Source of the DNA: Bacillus mobilis
GTDB taxonomy: Bacteria > Bacillota > Bacilli > Bacillales > Bacillaceae_G
NCBI RefSeq assembly: GCF_001884045.1
Contig: NZ_MACF01000025.1
Coordinates: 62,001-126,000, forward strand
Length of the DNA: 64,000 bases
Reading direction: 5' to 3'
Shown: piece after piece, positions 46,627 to 55,301 of the stretch
Numbering within the stretch: the first letter of the stretch is position 1
Layout: every line of letters begins with the position of its first letter
Notes under the pieces: model-generated
The model's input: only the letters and a program-made list of their open reading frames with translations
Database searches by the model: none
What the model was told of the DNA's origin: nothing
Made by a program: the position numbers and the translations under genes

Positions 46627-46677
46627 ATTGTCGTAATGACAATTATAATTGACAAATTACATGATATTATTTACAAT
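46627..46677 (+). promoter_or_regulatory. Promoter and palindrome upstream of the ABC exporter
   Basis: TTGACA (46649-46654) and TACAAT (46672-46677) are 17 bases apart. ATTGTCGTAATGACAAT (46627-46643), a perfect 6-5-6 palindrome, lies just upstream of the -35, a position suited to an activator or repressor. The remaining 46472-46814 region shows no gene I can support. Confidence 0.55.
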
Positions 46678-46814
46678 TTTAACTAAATAGAACAAATGAT
46701 GGATTAAGACGGTGCTACATATTAAAAGGATGAAGCGTAGTGCTATATTTTATCCTACATAAACATAGTCTTTGAAAGAGAGTATGAATGATACTAAAGG
46801 GGAGGCTTTATACT

Positions 46815-47699
46815 TTGAGTTTACAAATTCAAAACTTAACGAAACTATTTGGGGAATCAAAAGCAGTTAACGGCTTGCAAATTTCGTTACCTAAAGGTGA
46901 AGTGCTAGGATTACTTGGGCGAAATGGTGCAGGGAAAACAACGACAATCAAAATGCTTCTCGGATTATTAACGCCTAATGAAGGATCTATTACATGGGAT
47001 GGAAAATCATTTGGGACTAGTGGGGTAACAATTGGATACTTACCAGAAGAAAGAGGTTTATATACAAAAAGTAGAGTAATAGATCAGTTGCGATATTTTG
47101 GTAGATTAGAAGGAATGACGAAAAAAGAAGTAGACCTTGCTATTGATCACTGGTTAGATCGATTGGCAATACCGGAATATAAATTTAAAACGGCAGGAGA
47201 GCTTTCAAAAGGGAACCAGCAAAAAATCCAATTAATTGCTGCTCTACTTCATAATCCTGAACTTCTCATTTTAGATGAACCGTTTAGCGGACTAGACCCA
47301 GTTAATGCTGGAATGTTAGCTAGCATTATTGAAGAACAAGTGCAGAGCGGAAAGACCATTATTTTATCTAGTCATCGTATGGAACAAGTAGAGGCTTTTT
47401 GCCAACATGTATGTATTTTGAAAAAAGGCGAAGCAGTCGTAAAAGGCCAATTAAGTGATATTAAAAAAGAATACGGTTTCCGTAATTTAACGATTGAAGA
47501 TACAGAAGAGAATGAGAAGGGATTAGAAGCTATACATGTATCGTATGAAAAACAACAAGGCCTTCTTTATGTGCAAGTACAAGATGATGCAGAAGCTCTA
47601 AAGATTTTGCAACAGTTGCAAGAACAAGGTATTACCTTACGACAATTTAAAATGTTAGAGCCGACGTTAAACGAAATCTTTGTAGAGAGGGCGAAATAA
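46815..47699 (+). CDS. ABC transporter ATP-binding protein, NatA-like
   Basis: A 294-residue ATPase with Walker A GRNGAGKTT (about 37), signature LSKGNQQKIQLIAA (about 133), Walker B LLILDEPFSGLDP (about 155) and SSHRMEQVE. A C-terminal domain of about 80 residues ends with LEPTLNEIFVERAK, as in NatA-like exporters of sodium or drugs. The TTG at 46815 follows GGAGG by nine bases. The permease gene begins two bases after its stop. The substrate is not determinable here. Confidence 0.87.
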   Translation: MSLQIQNLTKLFGESKAVNGLQISLPKGEVLGLLGRNGAGKTTTIKMLLGLLTPNEGSITWDGKSFGTSGVTIGYLPEERGLYTKSRVIDQLRYFGRLEGMTKKEVDLAIDHWLDRLAIPEYKFKTAGELSKGNQQKIQLIAALLHNPELLILDEPFSGLDPVNAGMLASIIEEQVQSGKTIILSSHRMEQVEAFCQHVCILKKGEAVVKGQLSDIKKEYGFRNLTIEDTEENEKGLEAIHVSYEKQQGLLYVQVQDDAEALKILQQLQEQGITLRQFKMLEPTLNEIFVERAK

Positions 47700-47701
47700 C
47701 G

Positions 47702-48922
47702 ATGCGTAAATTTTCTCACGTATTTTCATTTTATTTTAGGGAAGCATTTTTATCTAAAAAGTCATTAATTACGAGTGCGATTTTATTTTTAGTTGTGTTT
47801 GGGCTTTTTGCATTTAATCATTTCACTGCTGATAACGATAAAGGAAAAGATAAAATTGCGGTAGTAACGGAAAGCGATACTTATAAAGTGCAAGAAAGTG
47901 ATGTGAAAAAGTTACTTCCGTCTGCTAAAGTAACTGTAGAAAACAAGGATAAATTTAATGAGCTACGTAAGCAAGTGGAAGATGGGGAGTTAGACGGTTT
48001 ATTCCATATTACAGAAAAGAATGGTATTCCAGAAGTGACGTATATGTATAGTGGTTTTCCAAGCCAATCAACGGCTACACTTATGGCAAGTTATTTAAAG
48101 GAACAGTATACAGCGGTAATGATTGAAAAAAATAATGTATCTGCAGAAGTAGCAAAACAGTTGCAAATGGAAATTCCGTTAAAACAAGAGGCAGTAAAGG
48201 ATCATGCATCTTCCTTTGGAATTGGCTATGTTTTCTCGTTTGCTTTATATATGTTTATTATTGTGTTTGGAACTGCAATAGGGACGACGATAGCATCTGA
48301 AAAGTCATCTCGTGTTATGGAGTTAATGCTTCCGAAAGTAAAACCATTAACAATGCTACATGCCAAAATTTTAGCAATTGTTTCTAGTGCTTTACTATTA
48401 CTAGTTATTGCTTCCTTCGGGTTTCTTGTACCATATTTATTAGGTTGGGTAGACTTAGAAAACGCATCTTTAATAGGACTTACACTAGACTTCTCTAAAT
48501 TGGATGCGGTAGTAATTAGTATGTTCGTTGTATATTTTGTTACGGGCTACTTACTATATGCAATGCTATATGCAGCAGTTGGGGCTGTTGTATCAAAAAT
48601 TGAGGATGTGCAATCTCTTTCGTTCCCAATTACAATGTTAGGTATAGCAGCATTTTTCATTAGTATTAAATCATTATTTGATCCTAATAGTACATTAGCT
48701 GTAGTTAGTTCATATATTCCATTCTTTACACCTATGGTTACATTTTCAAGACTTGTAGCTGGTGAAGCAGGCGCTGTAGAAATTGGTGTGACGTTAGTAA
48801 TTTTATTGGTGACTATCGTTATCATCAATATGCTTACAAGCCGCATTTACGTAAACGGTGTAATGAATTACTCAGATAAAGTGAAATTTAAAGATTTAGC
48901 GAAGTTTATAAAGCGTCAATAA
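47702..48922 (+). CDS. ABC transporter permease, NatB-like
   Basis: A 406-residue ABC-2 permease. It has one N-terminal helix (about 21-40), a large extracytoplasmic domain (about 45-165) and five or six helices in the C-terminal half. The ATPase-contacting motif GTTIASEKSSRVMELMLPKVKP follows the second helix (start GTTIASEKSSRV, about 196), as in NatB/YhaP proteins. It forms an exporter with the preceding ATPase. A terminator hairpin follows the stop. Confidence 0.88.
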   Translation: MRKFSHVFSFYFREAFLSKKSLITSAILFLVVFGLFAFNHFTADNDKGKDKIAVVTESDTYKVQESDVKKLLPSAKVTVENKDKFNELRKQVEDGELDGLFHITEKNGIPEVTYMYSGFPSQSTATLMASYLKEQYTAVMIEKNNVSAEVAKQLQMEIPLKQEAVKDHASSFGIGYVFSFALYMFIIVFGTAIGTTIASEKSSRVMELMLPKVKPLTMLHAKILAIVSSALLLLVIASFGFLVPYLLGWVDLENASLIGLTLDFSKLDAVVISMFVVYFVTGYLLYAMLYAAVGAVVSKIEDVQSLSFPITMLGIAAFFISIKSLFDPNSTLAVVSSYIPFFTPMVTFSRLVAGEAGAVEIGVTLVILLVTIVIINMLTSRIYVNGVMNYSDKVKFKDLAKFIKRQ

Positions 48923-48929
48923 TGAGAGA

Positions 48930-48965
48930 AAAGTATGATTTCCTATTGGAATCATGCTTTTTCTT
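48930..48965 (+). terminator. Terminator after the NatAB-like pair
   Basis: AAAGTATGATTTCC and GGAATCATGCTTT pair imperfectly, followed by TTCTTT. Confidence 0.65.
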
Positions 48966-49040
48966 TATGTATAAATTAAAAATAGTATATAATAATAAGA
49001 GTCGTCTTTTAATAGAATGAATACAAAGGAGGGTGTGCAG

Positions 49041-49472
49041 ATGGGGATTAGTAGTCGTTTTACAGTAGGTGTTCATATGTTAACGTTACTTGCGATAGAT
49101 CGAAACTCTCGCTGTACCTCTGAATGGATTGCTGGTAGTGTGAATACAAATCCAGTTGTGATTCGTCGCATTACAGGAATGTTGAAGAGAGCAGGACTTG
49201 TTGATGTACAAGCTGGTAAAGGTGGTACGACACTTGCTCGTGATTTAGAAGAAATTACATTACTTGATGTATATAAAGCAGTGGAAGTTGTAGAAGAAGG
49301 ACAGCTATTTTCCTTCCATGAAAATCCCAACATTGAATGTCCAGTAGGAGCTAATATTCAATCAGTATTAGAAATTATTTTAATGCAAGCGCAAGAAGCG
49401 ATGGAAAACGTACTTGCAAATGTAACGGTAGATCAATTAGTTACAAACTTAAAGTCCAAAATGAAAGAGTAA
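49041..49472 (+). CDS. Rrf2-family transcriptional regulator, YwnA-like
   Basis: A 143-residue winged-helix protein. The recognition region WIAGSVNTNPVVIRRITGML (about 30-49) and the wing AGKGGTTLARDLEEITLLDVY are typical of Rrf2 proteins. The three-Cys iron-sulfur cluster motif of IscR/NsrR is absent; only Cys in RCTSEW and ECPVG are present. It may therefore sense by another mechanism, such as thiol chemistry. It resembles B. subtilis YwnA. The ATG at 49041 follows AGGAGGGTG. Confidence 0.87.
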   Translation: MGISSRFTVGVHMLTLLAIDRNSRCTSEWIAGSVNTNPVVIRRITGMLKRAGLVDVQAGKGGTTLARDLEEITLLDVYKAVEVVEEGQLFSFHENPNIECPVGANIQSVLEIILMQAQEAMENVLANVTVDQLVTNLKSKMKE

Positions 49473-49473
49473 A

Positions 49474-49511
49474 AAAGCGAGCAACCTCATAATGAGGGCT
49501 CGCCTTTTTTT
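49474..49511. terminator. Terminator between the Rrf2 and aquaporin genes
   Basis: GCGAGC and GCTCGC, extended inside by CCTCAT/ATGAGG, form a stem flanked by A5 and T7 between converging genes. Confidence 0.85.
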
Positions 49512-49531
49512 ATTCAGAAATATTGAAAATT

Positions 49532-50197
49532 CTATTTTTCAGTATTTAAAATAAATTTACCAACAATAGCTGCTACGATACCACCAAGAATTGGTGCAAC
49601 GATGAATACCCATAGTTGAGAAAGTGCTTCTCCGCCAGCGAATAAAGCTGGTGCGATACTACGAGCTGGGTTAACAGAAGTTCCAGTTAACGGAATTCCT
49701 AATAAGTGAACTAAAACTAATGTGAAACCAATTACTAATCCTGCTAGAGAAGAACTTCCTTTTTTACCTGTTACAGCAACGATAACTAAAATGAATACGA
49801 AAGTTAAAATGAATTCAACTAGAAATGCTCCAGATAAACCAAGAGTTCCAAAACCATTTTGTCCTAAATTATCTAAAGGTGTTTTAGCAGAGCGTAAAAT
49901 CGTTACTAACGTTGCAGTTCCTAATAAACCACCTAAAATTTGAGCTAATACATAATAACAAAGTTCCATAGCGTTCATTCTTTTGTTGATGAACATAGCT
50001 ACTGATACTGCTGGGTTAATGTGACATCCAGAAATTGTTCCGATGCTATATGCCATAGCCACAATAGATAGACCGAAAGCCATAGCGATTCCTAATGTTC
50101 CAATTCCTTCAATTCCGCCGCCAATGACAGCTACTCCAGTTCCGAATAATACAAGTACAAATGTACCAATAAATTCAGCGATTGCTTTTTTTAACAT
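49532..50197 (-). CDS. MIP-family aquaporin, AqpZ-like
   Basis: A 221-residue channel with six membrane helices and the two half-helix pore motifs HINPAVSV (about 59) and SVNPARSI (about 177). The Arg after the second NPA and the small loop residues (GTSVNPARSIAP) favour a water channel over a glycerol facilitator, but transport specificity cannot be proven from sequence. AGGAGG precedes the ATG. It is a single-gene unit. Confidence 0.9.
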   Translation of the reverse strand: MLKKAIAEFIGTFVLVLFGTGVAVIGGGIEGIGTLGIAMAFGLSIVAMAYSIGTISGCHINPAVSVAMFINKRMNAMELCYYVLAQILGGLLGTATLVTILRSAKTPLDNLGQNGFGTLGLSGAFLVEFILTFVFILVIVAVTGKKGSSSLAGLVIGFTLVLVHLLGIPLTGTSVNPARSIAPALFAGGEALSQLWVFIVAPILGGIVAAIVGKFILNTEK

Positions 50198-50298
50198 AAT
50201 TTACCTCCTAATATTGCGCATGAAACGTATTATAACATAGGTTTTAGTATAAACAGCTAATGAAATACTATTCTGATAAGGCGAAATAGGGGGACAAT

Positions 50299-50343
50299 AA
50301 AAAAGGAGTATGGTTCTTTGGGATAGAACCATACTCCTTTTTA
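50299..50343 (-). terminator. Terminator after the EmrE-like transporter gene
   Basis: AAAAAGGAGTATGGTTCT and AGAACCATACTCCTTTTT form a perfect 18-bp stem that reaches the stop codon of the leftward gene. Confidence 0.85.
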
Positions 50344-51306
50344 TGCTGTTTTTTTCTGCTTAACGATTGGAACAGATCGATTTAAAATGCTATTTGCAAC
50401 CATTCCTAACATAATAATAATCATTCCAAGTAGGGAAAGCCCACCAGGGAATGAACCATTCAAGAAAACAATTTCGCCAAGCACGGTAAAGACCATCGTT
50501 CCAGCTTGGGTTGCTTCAACAGCTCCAAGTAGGGCGAGGTTATCTTTTGCTAAGTCAGTAGCAAAGAAAAATGTCATCGTTGCAATTACGCCAGAACATA
50601 ATGCTAACAAAAAGCCTTGCAGCATTTGGCTTGATGTTGGAATACCGGTAGTAGAAAATCCATATATACCAAGTAAAATTGTTATAGGAAGACTGCCTAT
50701 TGCCATTCCTAATACGCGTTGGAACGTATCGAGACGGCCGCCAACAAGCTCCATCATTTTTCGGTTGCCGAATGGATATAAGAAAGCAGCCACTACGACA
50801 GGTAAAAATCCTGAAATAAACTGAATCATTGTAATATGACCTGCTGCAGTCGCTTGCATACAAATTACACCAAGTAAAATAAATAATGCAACATATAAAC
50901 TACGAAGTGGAATTTTTCCGCGTACAAGTTTTGTTCCTGATTTCGTTTCTATTTTAACGAAGAACAATGGCGATAAAAGTAATCCTGCTAATATCGTAAC
51001 TTGCCAAGTTCCAGCAACGAGCCACGCTGGAGAAAAGACAGCTGCAAAACTTAATAAAGAATAGAATCCAATACCAGCAACAGAACCCCATCCGATCCAC
51101 GCTAATGGATGTTTCTTTAATTCTTCCCATAACCCCCTTAAGTTTTTGCGAAATAAAACGATAAGGAATAAAATAGGGAGAGCGAATAAAAAACGGAAGG
51201 AAGCTGTCCAAGCCCAGCTCGTTCCAGATACATTCATCGCTCTATTAATAATAAAGGTTGCGGAAAAAAAGGCTGATGATAAAAGGCCTAATAAAATTGC
51301 GCGCAT
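50341..51306 (-). CDS. Drug/metabolite transporter of the DMT superfamily
   Basis: A 321-residue membrane protein with about ten helices arranged as two repeats (LLSSAFFSATFIINRAMN start; AVEATQAGTMVFTVLGEI in the second half). It matches the multidrug-resistance-efflux group (EmrE-like, PF13536-type) of Bacillus. The ATG at 51306 lies 11 bases after AAGGAG; a GTG at 51318 overlaps that site. It is divergent from an XRE/cupin regulator gene, which probably controls it. The substrate is unknown. Confidence 0.82.
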   Translation of the reverse strand: MRAILLGLLSSAFFSATFIINRAMNVSGTSWAWTASFRFLFALPILFLIVLFRKNLRGLWEELKKHPLAWIGWGSVAGIGFYSLLSFAAVFSPAWLVAGTWQVTILAGLLLSPLFFVKIETKSGTKLVRGKIPLRSLYVALFILLGVICMQATAAGHITMIQFISGFLPVVVAAFLYPFGNRKMMELVGGRLDTFQRVLGMAIGSLPITILLGIYGFSTTGIPTSSQMLQGFLLALCSGVIATMTFFFATDLAKDNLALLGAVEATQAGTMVFTVLGEIVFLNGSFPGGLSLLGMIIIMLGMVANSILNRSVPIVKQKKTA

Positions 51307-51345
51307 GAAGTGTAGCACTCCTTTCGGAAATTGATGATTATGTAT

Positions 51346-51398
51346 AGTATGATATACTTAAAAATAATAAAAGTAAACTATTTTATACTTTAAGGTGG
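51346..51398. promoter_or_regulatory. Palindromic elements between transporter and regulator genes
   Basis: AGTATGATATACT (51346-51358) is a perfect palindrome around a 3-base centre. AAGTAAACTATTTTATACTT (about 51370-51390) repeats AGTA/TACT half-sites in the same short divergent promoter region. They are plausible operators for the adjacent XRE regulator. Confidence 0.45.
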
Positions 51399-51406
51399 TT
51401 TTATAG

Positions 51407-51979
51407 ATGAAAGAACATGAAGATATGCAAACGAAAGAGGTCATTCAGCAAGTAGGTCAGTTATTAAGACAAATTCGAAATGAACAAAAATTAAGTTTAG
51501 AAGAATTAGCCCAAAAAACAGGAGTTAGTAAATTAACATTAGGAAAGATTGAAAGAGGAGAAACAAATCCGACGTTAGCTGTCATTTGGAAAATAACGAA
51601 AGGGTTATCGATTCCTTTATCCAGATTGATGGTTGTTGGAGAACCTGTAGCTGTTGCGCGCTGCGGAGAAGGATTTGCAGTAGATGTAGGACAAGCATGG
51701 CATTTAGAAACGATGTTCCGTTATACGAAAGAAACAGGAATGGAAATGCATCGTGCTTGTTTAAGGGCGAATAGTATATATGAACCAGAAGCTCATCATG
51801 AAGGTGCTATTGAGCTTGTAACGGTAATGAAAGGGAAAGTATCGATTCAAGTGGAAAATGATGTATACGAATTGAATGAGTTTGACTCTATTCAATTTGA
51901 AGCGAACAAAAAACATAGTTATAGAAATGAAGAAGATGAAGTAGCAGTATTACATTTAACGATGAAATATTCTTCATAA
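51407..51979 (+). CDS. XRE-family regulator with C-terminal cupin domain
   Basis: A 190-residue regulator. The N-terminal helix-turn-helix (about 10-70: LSLEELAQKTGVSKLTLGKIERG) is followed by a cupin barrel (about 110-187). The barrel has EAHHEGAIELVTVMKGKVSI and a C-terminal KKHSYRNEE, with His residues in the positions of a cupin metal or ligand site. Such proteins sense small molecules and often control a neighbouring transporter, here the divergent DMT gene. AAGGTGG precedes the ATG. Confidence 0.87.
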   Translation: MKEHEDMQTKEVIQQVGQLLRQIRNEQKLSLEELAQKTGVSKLTLGKIERGETNPTLAVIWKITKGLSIPLSRLMVVGEPVAVARCGEGFAVDVGQAWHLETMFRYTKETGMEMHRACLRANSIYEPEAHHEGAIELVTVMKGKVSIQVENDVYELNEFDSIQFEANKKHSYRNEEDEVAVLHLTMKYSS

Positions 51980-52014
51980 AAAAATCACCTATAGAATTCT
52001 ATAGGTGATTTTTT
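51978..52014. terminator. Terminator after the XRE/cupin gene
   Basis: AAAAAATCACCTATAG and CTATAGGTGATTTTTT form a perfect 16-bp stem around AATT, usable by both converging genes. Confidence 0.9.
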
Positions 52015-52044
52015 ATATTTCGATTAAGTATATGCAGGAGGCCA

Positions 52045-52230
52045 CTAGTACGAACGTGGCATAAGTAATAAACAAATAAAATAAACTAAAAAACCAGTCC
52101 CAAAACATAAAACAGCAATGACCCAAAGTATGCGAATGAGGGTAGAGCTAATATCAAAATATTCCCCTAAACCACCGCATATACCAAATAGCATTTTATC
52201 AGTTTCGGATTTACATAACCTTTTTGACAT
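52045..52230 (-). CDS. PspC-domain membrane protein
   Basis: A 61-residue protein consisting of a PspC domain: LCKSETDKMLFGICGGLGEYF followed by one membrane helix and PRSY (opening KMLFGICGGLGEYFDI, about 12-27). PspC proteins are linked to membrane-stress sensing; this minimal form has no extra domain. AAAGGAGTG precedes the ATG. It is transcribed alone. Confidence 0.88.
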   Translation of the reverse strand: MSKRLCKSETDKMLFGICGGLGEYFDISSTLIRILWVIAVLCFGTGFLVYFICLLLMPRSY

Positions 52231-52417
52231 CTTCTAATCCACTCCTTTTTTAGCAAGCTATATACTTCTATTCTATATGGGAATTTATGAGAAGACTATG
52301 CGGTTGTATTACAATTTTTTTGTAAAGTGATCTATGTTTTACAATTCAGATACGGGGTTATATAAACAATGGATTTAATTTATAGTGTAGTCCAATGGTT
52401 TTTGATAAAAGTAAAAA

Positions 52418-52456
52418 GGTCTTGGGTAGCAAAGCTAAACTACCAAAAGGGCCTCA
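52418..52456 (-). terminator. Terminator after the SSS-like transporter gene
   Basis: On the minus strand an imperfect stem (GGCCCTTTTGGTAG with CTACCCAAGACC) is followed by five T, right after the stop. Confidence 0.6.
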
Positions 52457-52458
52457 TA

Positions 52459-53763
52459 TTATTGTTTCATTTTGTAGTTCAATTGTCGGTGTACCCAATG
52501 TGAAAATCTATAAAAAATACTTAGTGAAAGAGTAACCGCTATACTAACCCAAATGCTTGTTAAAGGATTGATTAAGAAGTAAGTTACATAACCGGTAAGG
52601 GTACCAATAATCGAAATGATTGGTATAATGATGCTTATTTTTTGTTTACTAAAAATAAGGAATAATATTGTGATGATAAGAGATGTATAAAGAATACCAA
52701 AGAAAAAAATAATTTCTAAAATAGTATAGTTTGTAGTAATTGTAATGAAAAAAGCTGAAAATCCGATAGTTATAGAAATAAAATGAGTTGTATATAATTT
52801 GAAATTAATTTTTGTACGTATCATCGGTATAAAATCTCGAATGAGTTTAGTAAATCCATGCATCCAAGAAATAAAACTGGAAGTTATTGCGCTTAAAGAG
52901 CCGATAACGAGTAGATAAAATAAAATGGTAAATTCTATTTTTTTAGGAAGCTGAGCTAGAAGATCGTATAAATGATCTAAGCTCCCACTAAAGATAACTA
53001 TCATAATTAGAGAAGCGAACGCCAAAGGGATAGTAATCCATATAAATCCTGATAGTAAAAAAGTCGGAATGATTTTTTTAGGATGAATGCGGAAAGCTTT
53101 ATCCCAAGATGCAGGGCTTATTAATACTCTTCCTGTTTCGATGAGAATGCCGGCAGTAAGAAAATATATTCCATTTATATTTTCATAAAATAGCAGATAA
53201 GGGTGATATAAGCGAATTCCATCGTATACATGGGTAATGCCATCTTGTACAAAAAAATAAATTGGAATAATAATCATAGTAGAAAACATTAATACAGTTT
53301 GCATAATAGCCATTTTAGTGAATAGTTTAGCGTTACTTAACATTACAAATATTGTACAAAGGGTAATGAAGAGTAAAGAGCCCAATGTATATGGAATATG
53401 GAAAAAAACATTAAGTAAAATACTAGCAACTTTCGTTTGAATGAACATACTTTCTATACTTAATAGAACAAGGAAAGAGCATACAATTATATATCCTTTG
53501 TGAGAAAGTTTATATAATAAGTAATCGTGAATGGATTCGCCCTCTGGGAATGTAGAACGTATTTTTTTTATTAAAATCCCCAATAAAATAAGAGTGAAAG
53601 GGCCAATCATAGCGTAAAGAATACCAGCGATTAGCCCATAATTGATAATAGATTCAGGTAACGCGAGCGTCGATATACTTGCGACCCATTTAGATAATAA
53701 AAGAACAGTCCCAGTTCCGATACCTAATTGTAATGGTGTGAAAGCAGAGTTGTTTTTCGTCAC
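52459..53763 (-). CDS. Putative SSS-family sodium:solute symporter
   Basis: A 434-residue membrane protein with about twelve hydrophobic segments. It shows weak but recognisable features of the sodium:solute symporter family. The second helix is followed by FPEGESIHDYLLYKL, where family members have a Pro plus Leu-Pro-type segment. PASWDKAFRIHPKKI corresponds to the Gln-Arg block after helix 6, and GSLSAITSSFISWMHGFTKLIRD corresponds to the Ser/Thr sodium-site helix. The GTG start lies three bases after the regulator gene stop. Pairing with a kinase and regulator suggests a regulated or co-sensing transporter. The substrate is unknown and the family call is moderate. Confidence 0.6.
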   Translation of the reverse strand: MTKNNSAFTPLQLGIGTGTVLLLSKWVASISTLALPESIINYGLIAGILYAMIGPFTLILLGILIKKIRSTFPEGESIHDYLLYKLSHKGYIIVCSFLVLLSIESMFIQTKVASILLNVFFHIPYTLGSLLFITLCTIFVMLSNAKLFTKMAIMQTVLMFSTMIIIPIYFFVQDGITHVYDGIRLYHPYLLFYENINGIYFLTAGILIETGRVLISPASWDKAFRIHPKKIIPTFLLSGFIWITIPLAFASLIMIVIFSGSLDHLYDLLAQLPKKIEFTILFYLLVIGSLSAITSSFISWMHGFTKLIRDFIPMIRTKINFKLYTTHFISITIGFSAFFITITTNYTILEIIFFFGILYTSLIITILFLIFSKQKISIIIPIISIIGTLTGYVTYFLINPLTSIWVSIAVTLSLSIFYRFSHWVHRQLNYKMKQ

Positions 53764-53766
53764 AAT

Positions 53767-54462
53767 TTATCCCTCGCCTCTATATTCTTTCGGAGTCATT
53801 CCGGTCATTTTACGAAAAACAGTACTGAAATAATGCTGACTATTAAAACCAGATCGTTCAGAAATTTGAGAGATACACCAATGTGGGTGTTCCGTTAAAT
53901 ATTTCTGTGACATTTCAATCCGATATTGCATGATATATCCGGAAAATGAAATACCTACTTCTTCATGAAACCTCCGGCTTAAATAAGTCGGATTTGTATG
54001 TACTTTAGTTGCGATGTCTGCTAAGTGTAGTTTGTCATGAAAAGTTTCATGGATGATGTCTAATGTATCTTGAATAATACGTGAGTAGGAAGGAGTATGG
54101 GAATCTCCTTTGTATTTTTGTAATATATCGATGAGTTCCTTTTCTATAATTGGCTTTGTTATGTAGTCAATGACGCCTAGACGAATAGATTGTTTTGCAT
54201 AATCGAAATTTTGATATGCGGTTACGATGATGATATCCAAGTTAGCGTTATTATGTTTTAATTTTTCACCTAGTTGTAGGCCAGACATGCCTGGAAGGTG
54301 GATATCTAAAAGTGCCAAATGAATTGGGAATTTTTCATTTATAGCTAAAGCTTCATCCGCATCTAAAGCTAGGTGTAGTGTCCAATTAGGGAACTGACGG
54401 TGGATAAGAAATTCTAATTGTTCCAGTTCTAGTGGTTCGTCATCTACTAATAGTACGTTCAT
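53767..54462 (-). CDS. AraC-type response regulator, YesN-like
   Basis: A 231-residue regulator with a receiver domain (about 1-120; Asp53 in LALLDIHLPG, acidic pair Asp7/Asp8, Lys in ITKPI). Its C-terminal AraC double helix-turn-helix (about 130-231) contains HLADIATKVHTNPTYLSRRF and ISERSGFNSQHYFSTVFRKM. The ATG at 54462 follows GAGGAGG and overlaps the kinase stop as ATGA, so translation is coupled. It probably activates the adjacent transporter and perhaps the divergent ABC/amidohydrolase genes. Confidence 0.9.
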   Translation of the reverse strand: MNVLLVDDEPLELEQLEFLIHRQFPNWTLHLALDADEALAINEKFPIHLALLDIHLPGMSGLQLGEKLKHNNANLDIIIVTAYQNFDYAKQSIRLGVIDYITKPIIEKELIDILQKYKGDSHTPSYSRIIQDTLDIIHETFHDKLHLADIATKVHTNPTYLSRRFHEEVGISFSGYIMQYRIEMSQKYLTEHPHWCISQISERSGFNSQHYFSTVFRKMTGMTPKEYRGEG

Positions 54463-55232
54463 TTTTGTACTACCTCCTCTGTGTTTTTTTCTGTGATGAA
54501 AGGCCATGTGATTTCAACTTTCGTGCCGTTCTCTTTTGTAGAAAGGAAAGAGAACGTAGTTTGTTCTTGAAAGAATAACTGAAATCGTTGTTTTATATTT
54601 TCAAGTCCGTATCCGCTTTCTTCCGTATGGGAAGTAAATGGTTCGTTTTGAGTACCGTTGTCGGATACTAGAAGTGTAATTCGGTTATTTGTATTGTATA
54701 GATGAATATTTAAAATTGCTTGACCAGCTTTTTTTTCTAGCCCATGTTTAAAGGAATTCTCAACTAACGTTTGAATAACGAAAGGTGGAATATAAGCATT
54801 GTGTAAATCTTCAGAAGAAGTAATGCTTACTGAAAGTCTCGAGCGAAATCGCATTTTTTGAATCTCAATATAATAATTTGTATAGGCCAGTTCTTCAGAG
54901 ATAGGAATTAATAAATCAGTTGTTTTATATTTTCCTTTTAAAAATAGAGAAAAGATCTCGAGTGATTTGACAACTTCATCTGTTCTCTGTAGACGAGCTA
55001 AGCTTAAAATTGTATTTAATGTATTGAATAAAAAATGAGGTTGAATTTGTTGAGTGAGTTGATGATATAAAGACTGTTGCAACTCTCGTTCCAGTGCTAT
55101 TTTTTTCTTTTCACTTTCTAGTAAGTCGATTCGTTTTTCAAAAATAAATAAAAATAATAAAATAATAGCTCCAAAAATTGGAGCTAAGACAAGTATAGTT
55201 ATTAATACGGCAAATGCTTCATAAGTTAACAT
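54459..55232 (-). CDS. Sensor histidine kinase, LytS/YesM type, without sensor domain
   Basis: A 257-residue kinase. A single N-terminal membrane helix (about 7-30) is followed by a short coiled coil. The His_kinase domain has the phospho-acceptor His in QQIQPHFLFNTLNTI (about 87), and the ATP-binding domain has VENSFKHGLE (about 165) and GYGLENIKQRF. No extracellular sensor domain is present, so the signal must come from a partner protein, such as the SSS-like symporter. GAGGT precedes the ATG. It lies 69 bases after the ABC ATPase gene with no hairpin between. Confidence 0.88.
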   Translation of the reverse strand: MLTYEAFAVLITILVLAPIFGAIILLFLFIFEKRIDLLESEKKKIALERELQQSLYHQLTQQIQPHFLFNTLNTILSLARLQRTDEVVKSLEIFSLFLKGKYKTTDLLIPISEELAYTNYYIEIQKMRFRSRLSVSITSSEDLHNAYIPPFVIQTLVENSFKHGLEKKAGQAILNIHLYNTNNRITLLVSDNGTQNEPFTSHTEESGYGLENIKQRFQLFFQEQTTFSFLSTKENGTKVEITWPFITEKNTEEVVQK

Positions 55233-55301
55233 ACATACCTCAATCTTGTTTTTTTATATTATACTAAAGTATTGTAAATGTTTCTATTATTCAGATTAAG
55301 A

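Noticed and set aside
46573-46686. A 37-codon frame with a hydrophobic helix upstream of the NatA-like gene
   Set aside because: No ribosome binding site, and it overlaps the palindrome and promoter elements of the exporter.
49041-49472. NsrR or IscR identity for the Rrf2 regulator
   Set aside because: The three clustered Cys needed for an iron-sulfur cluster are missing.
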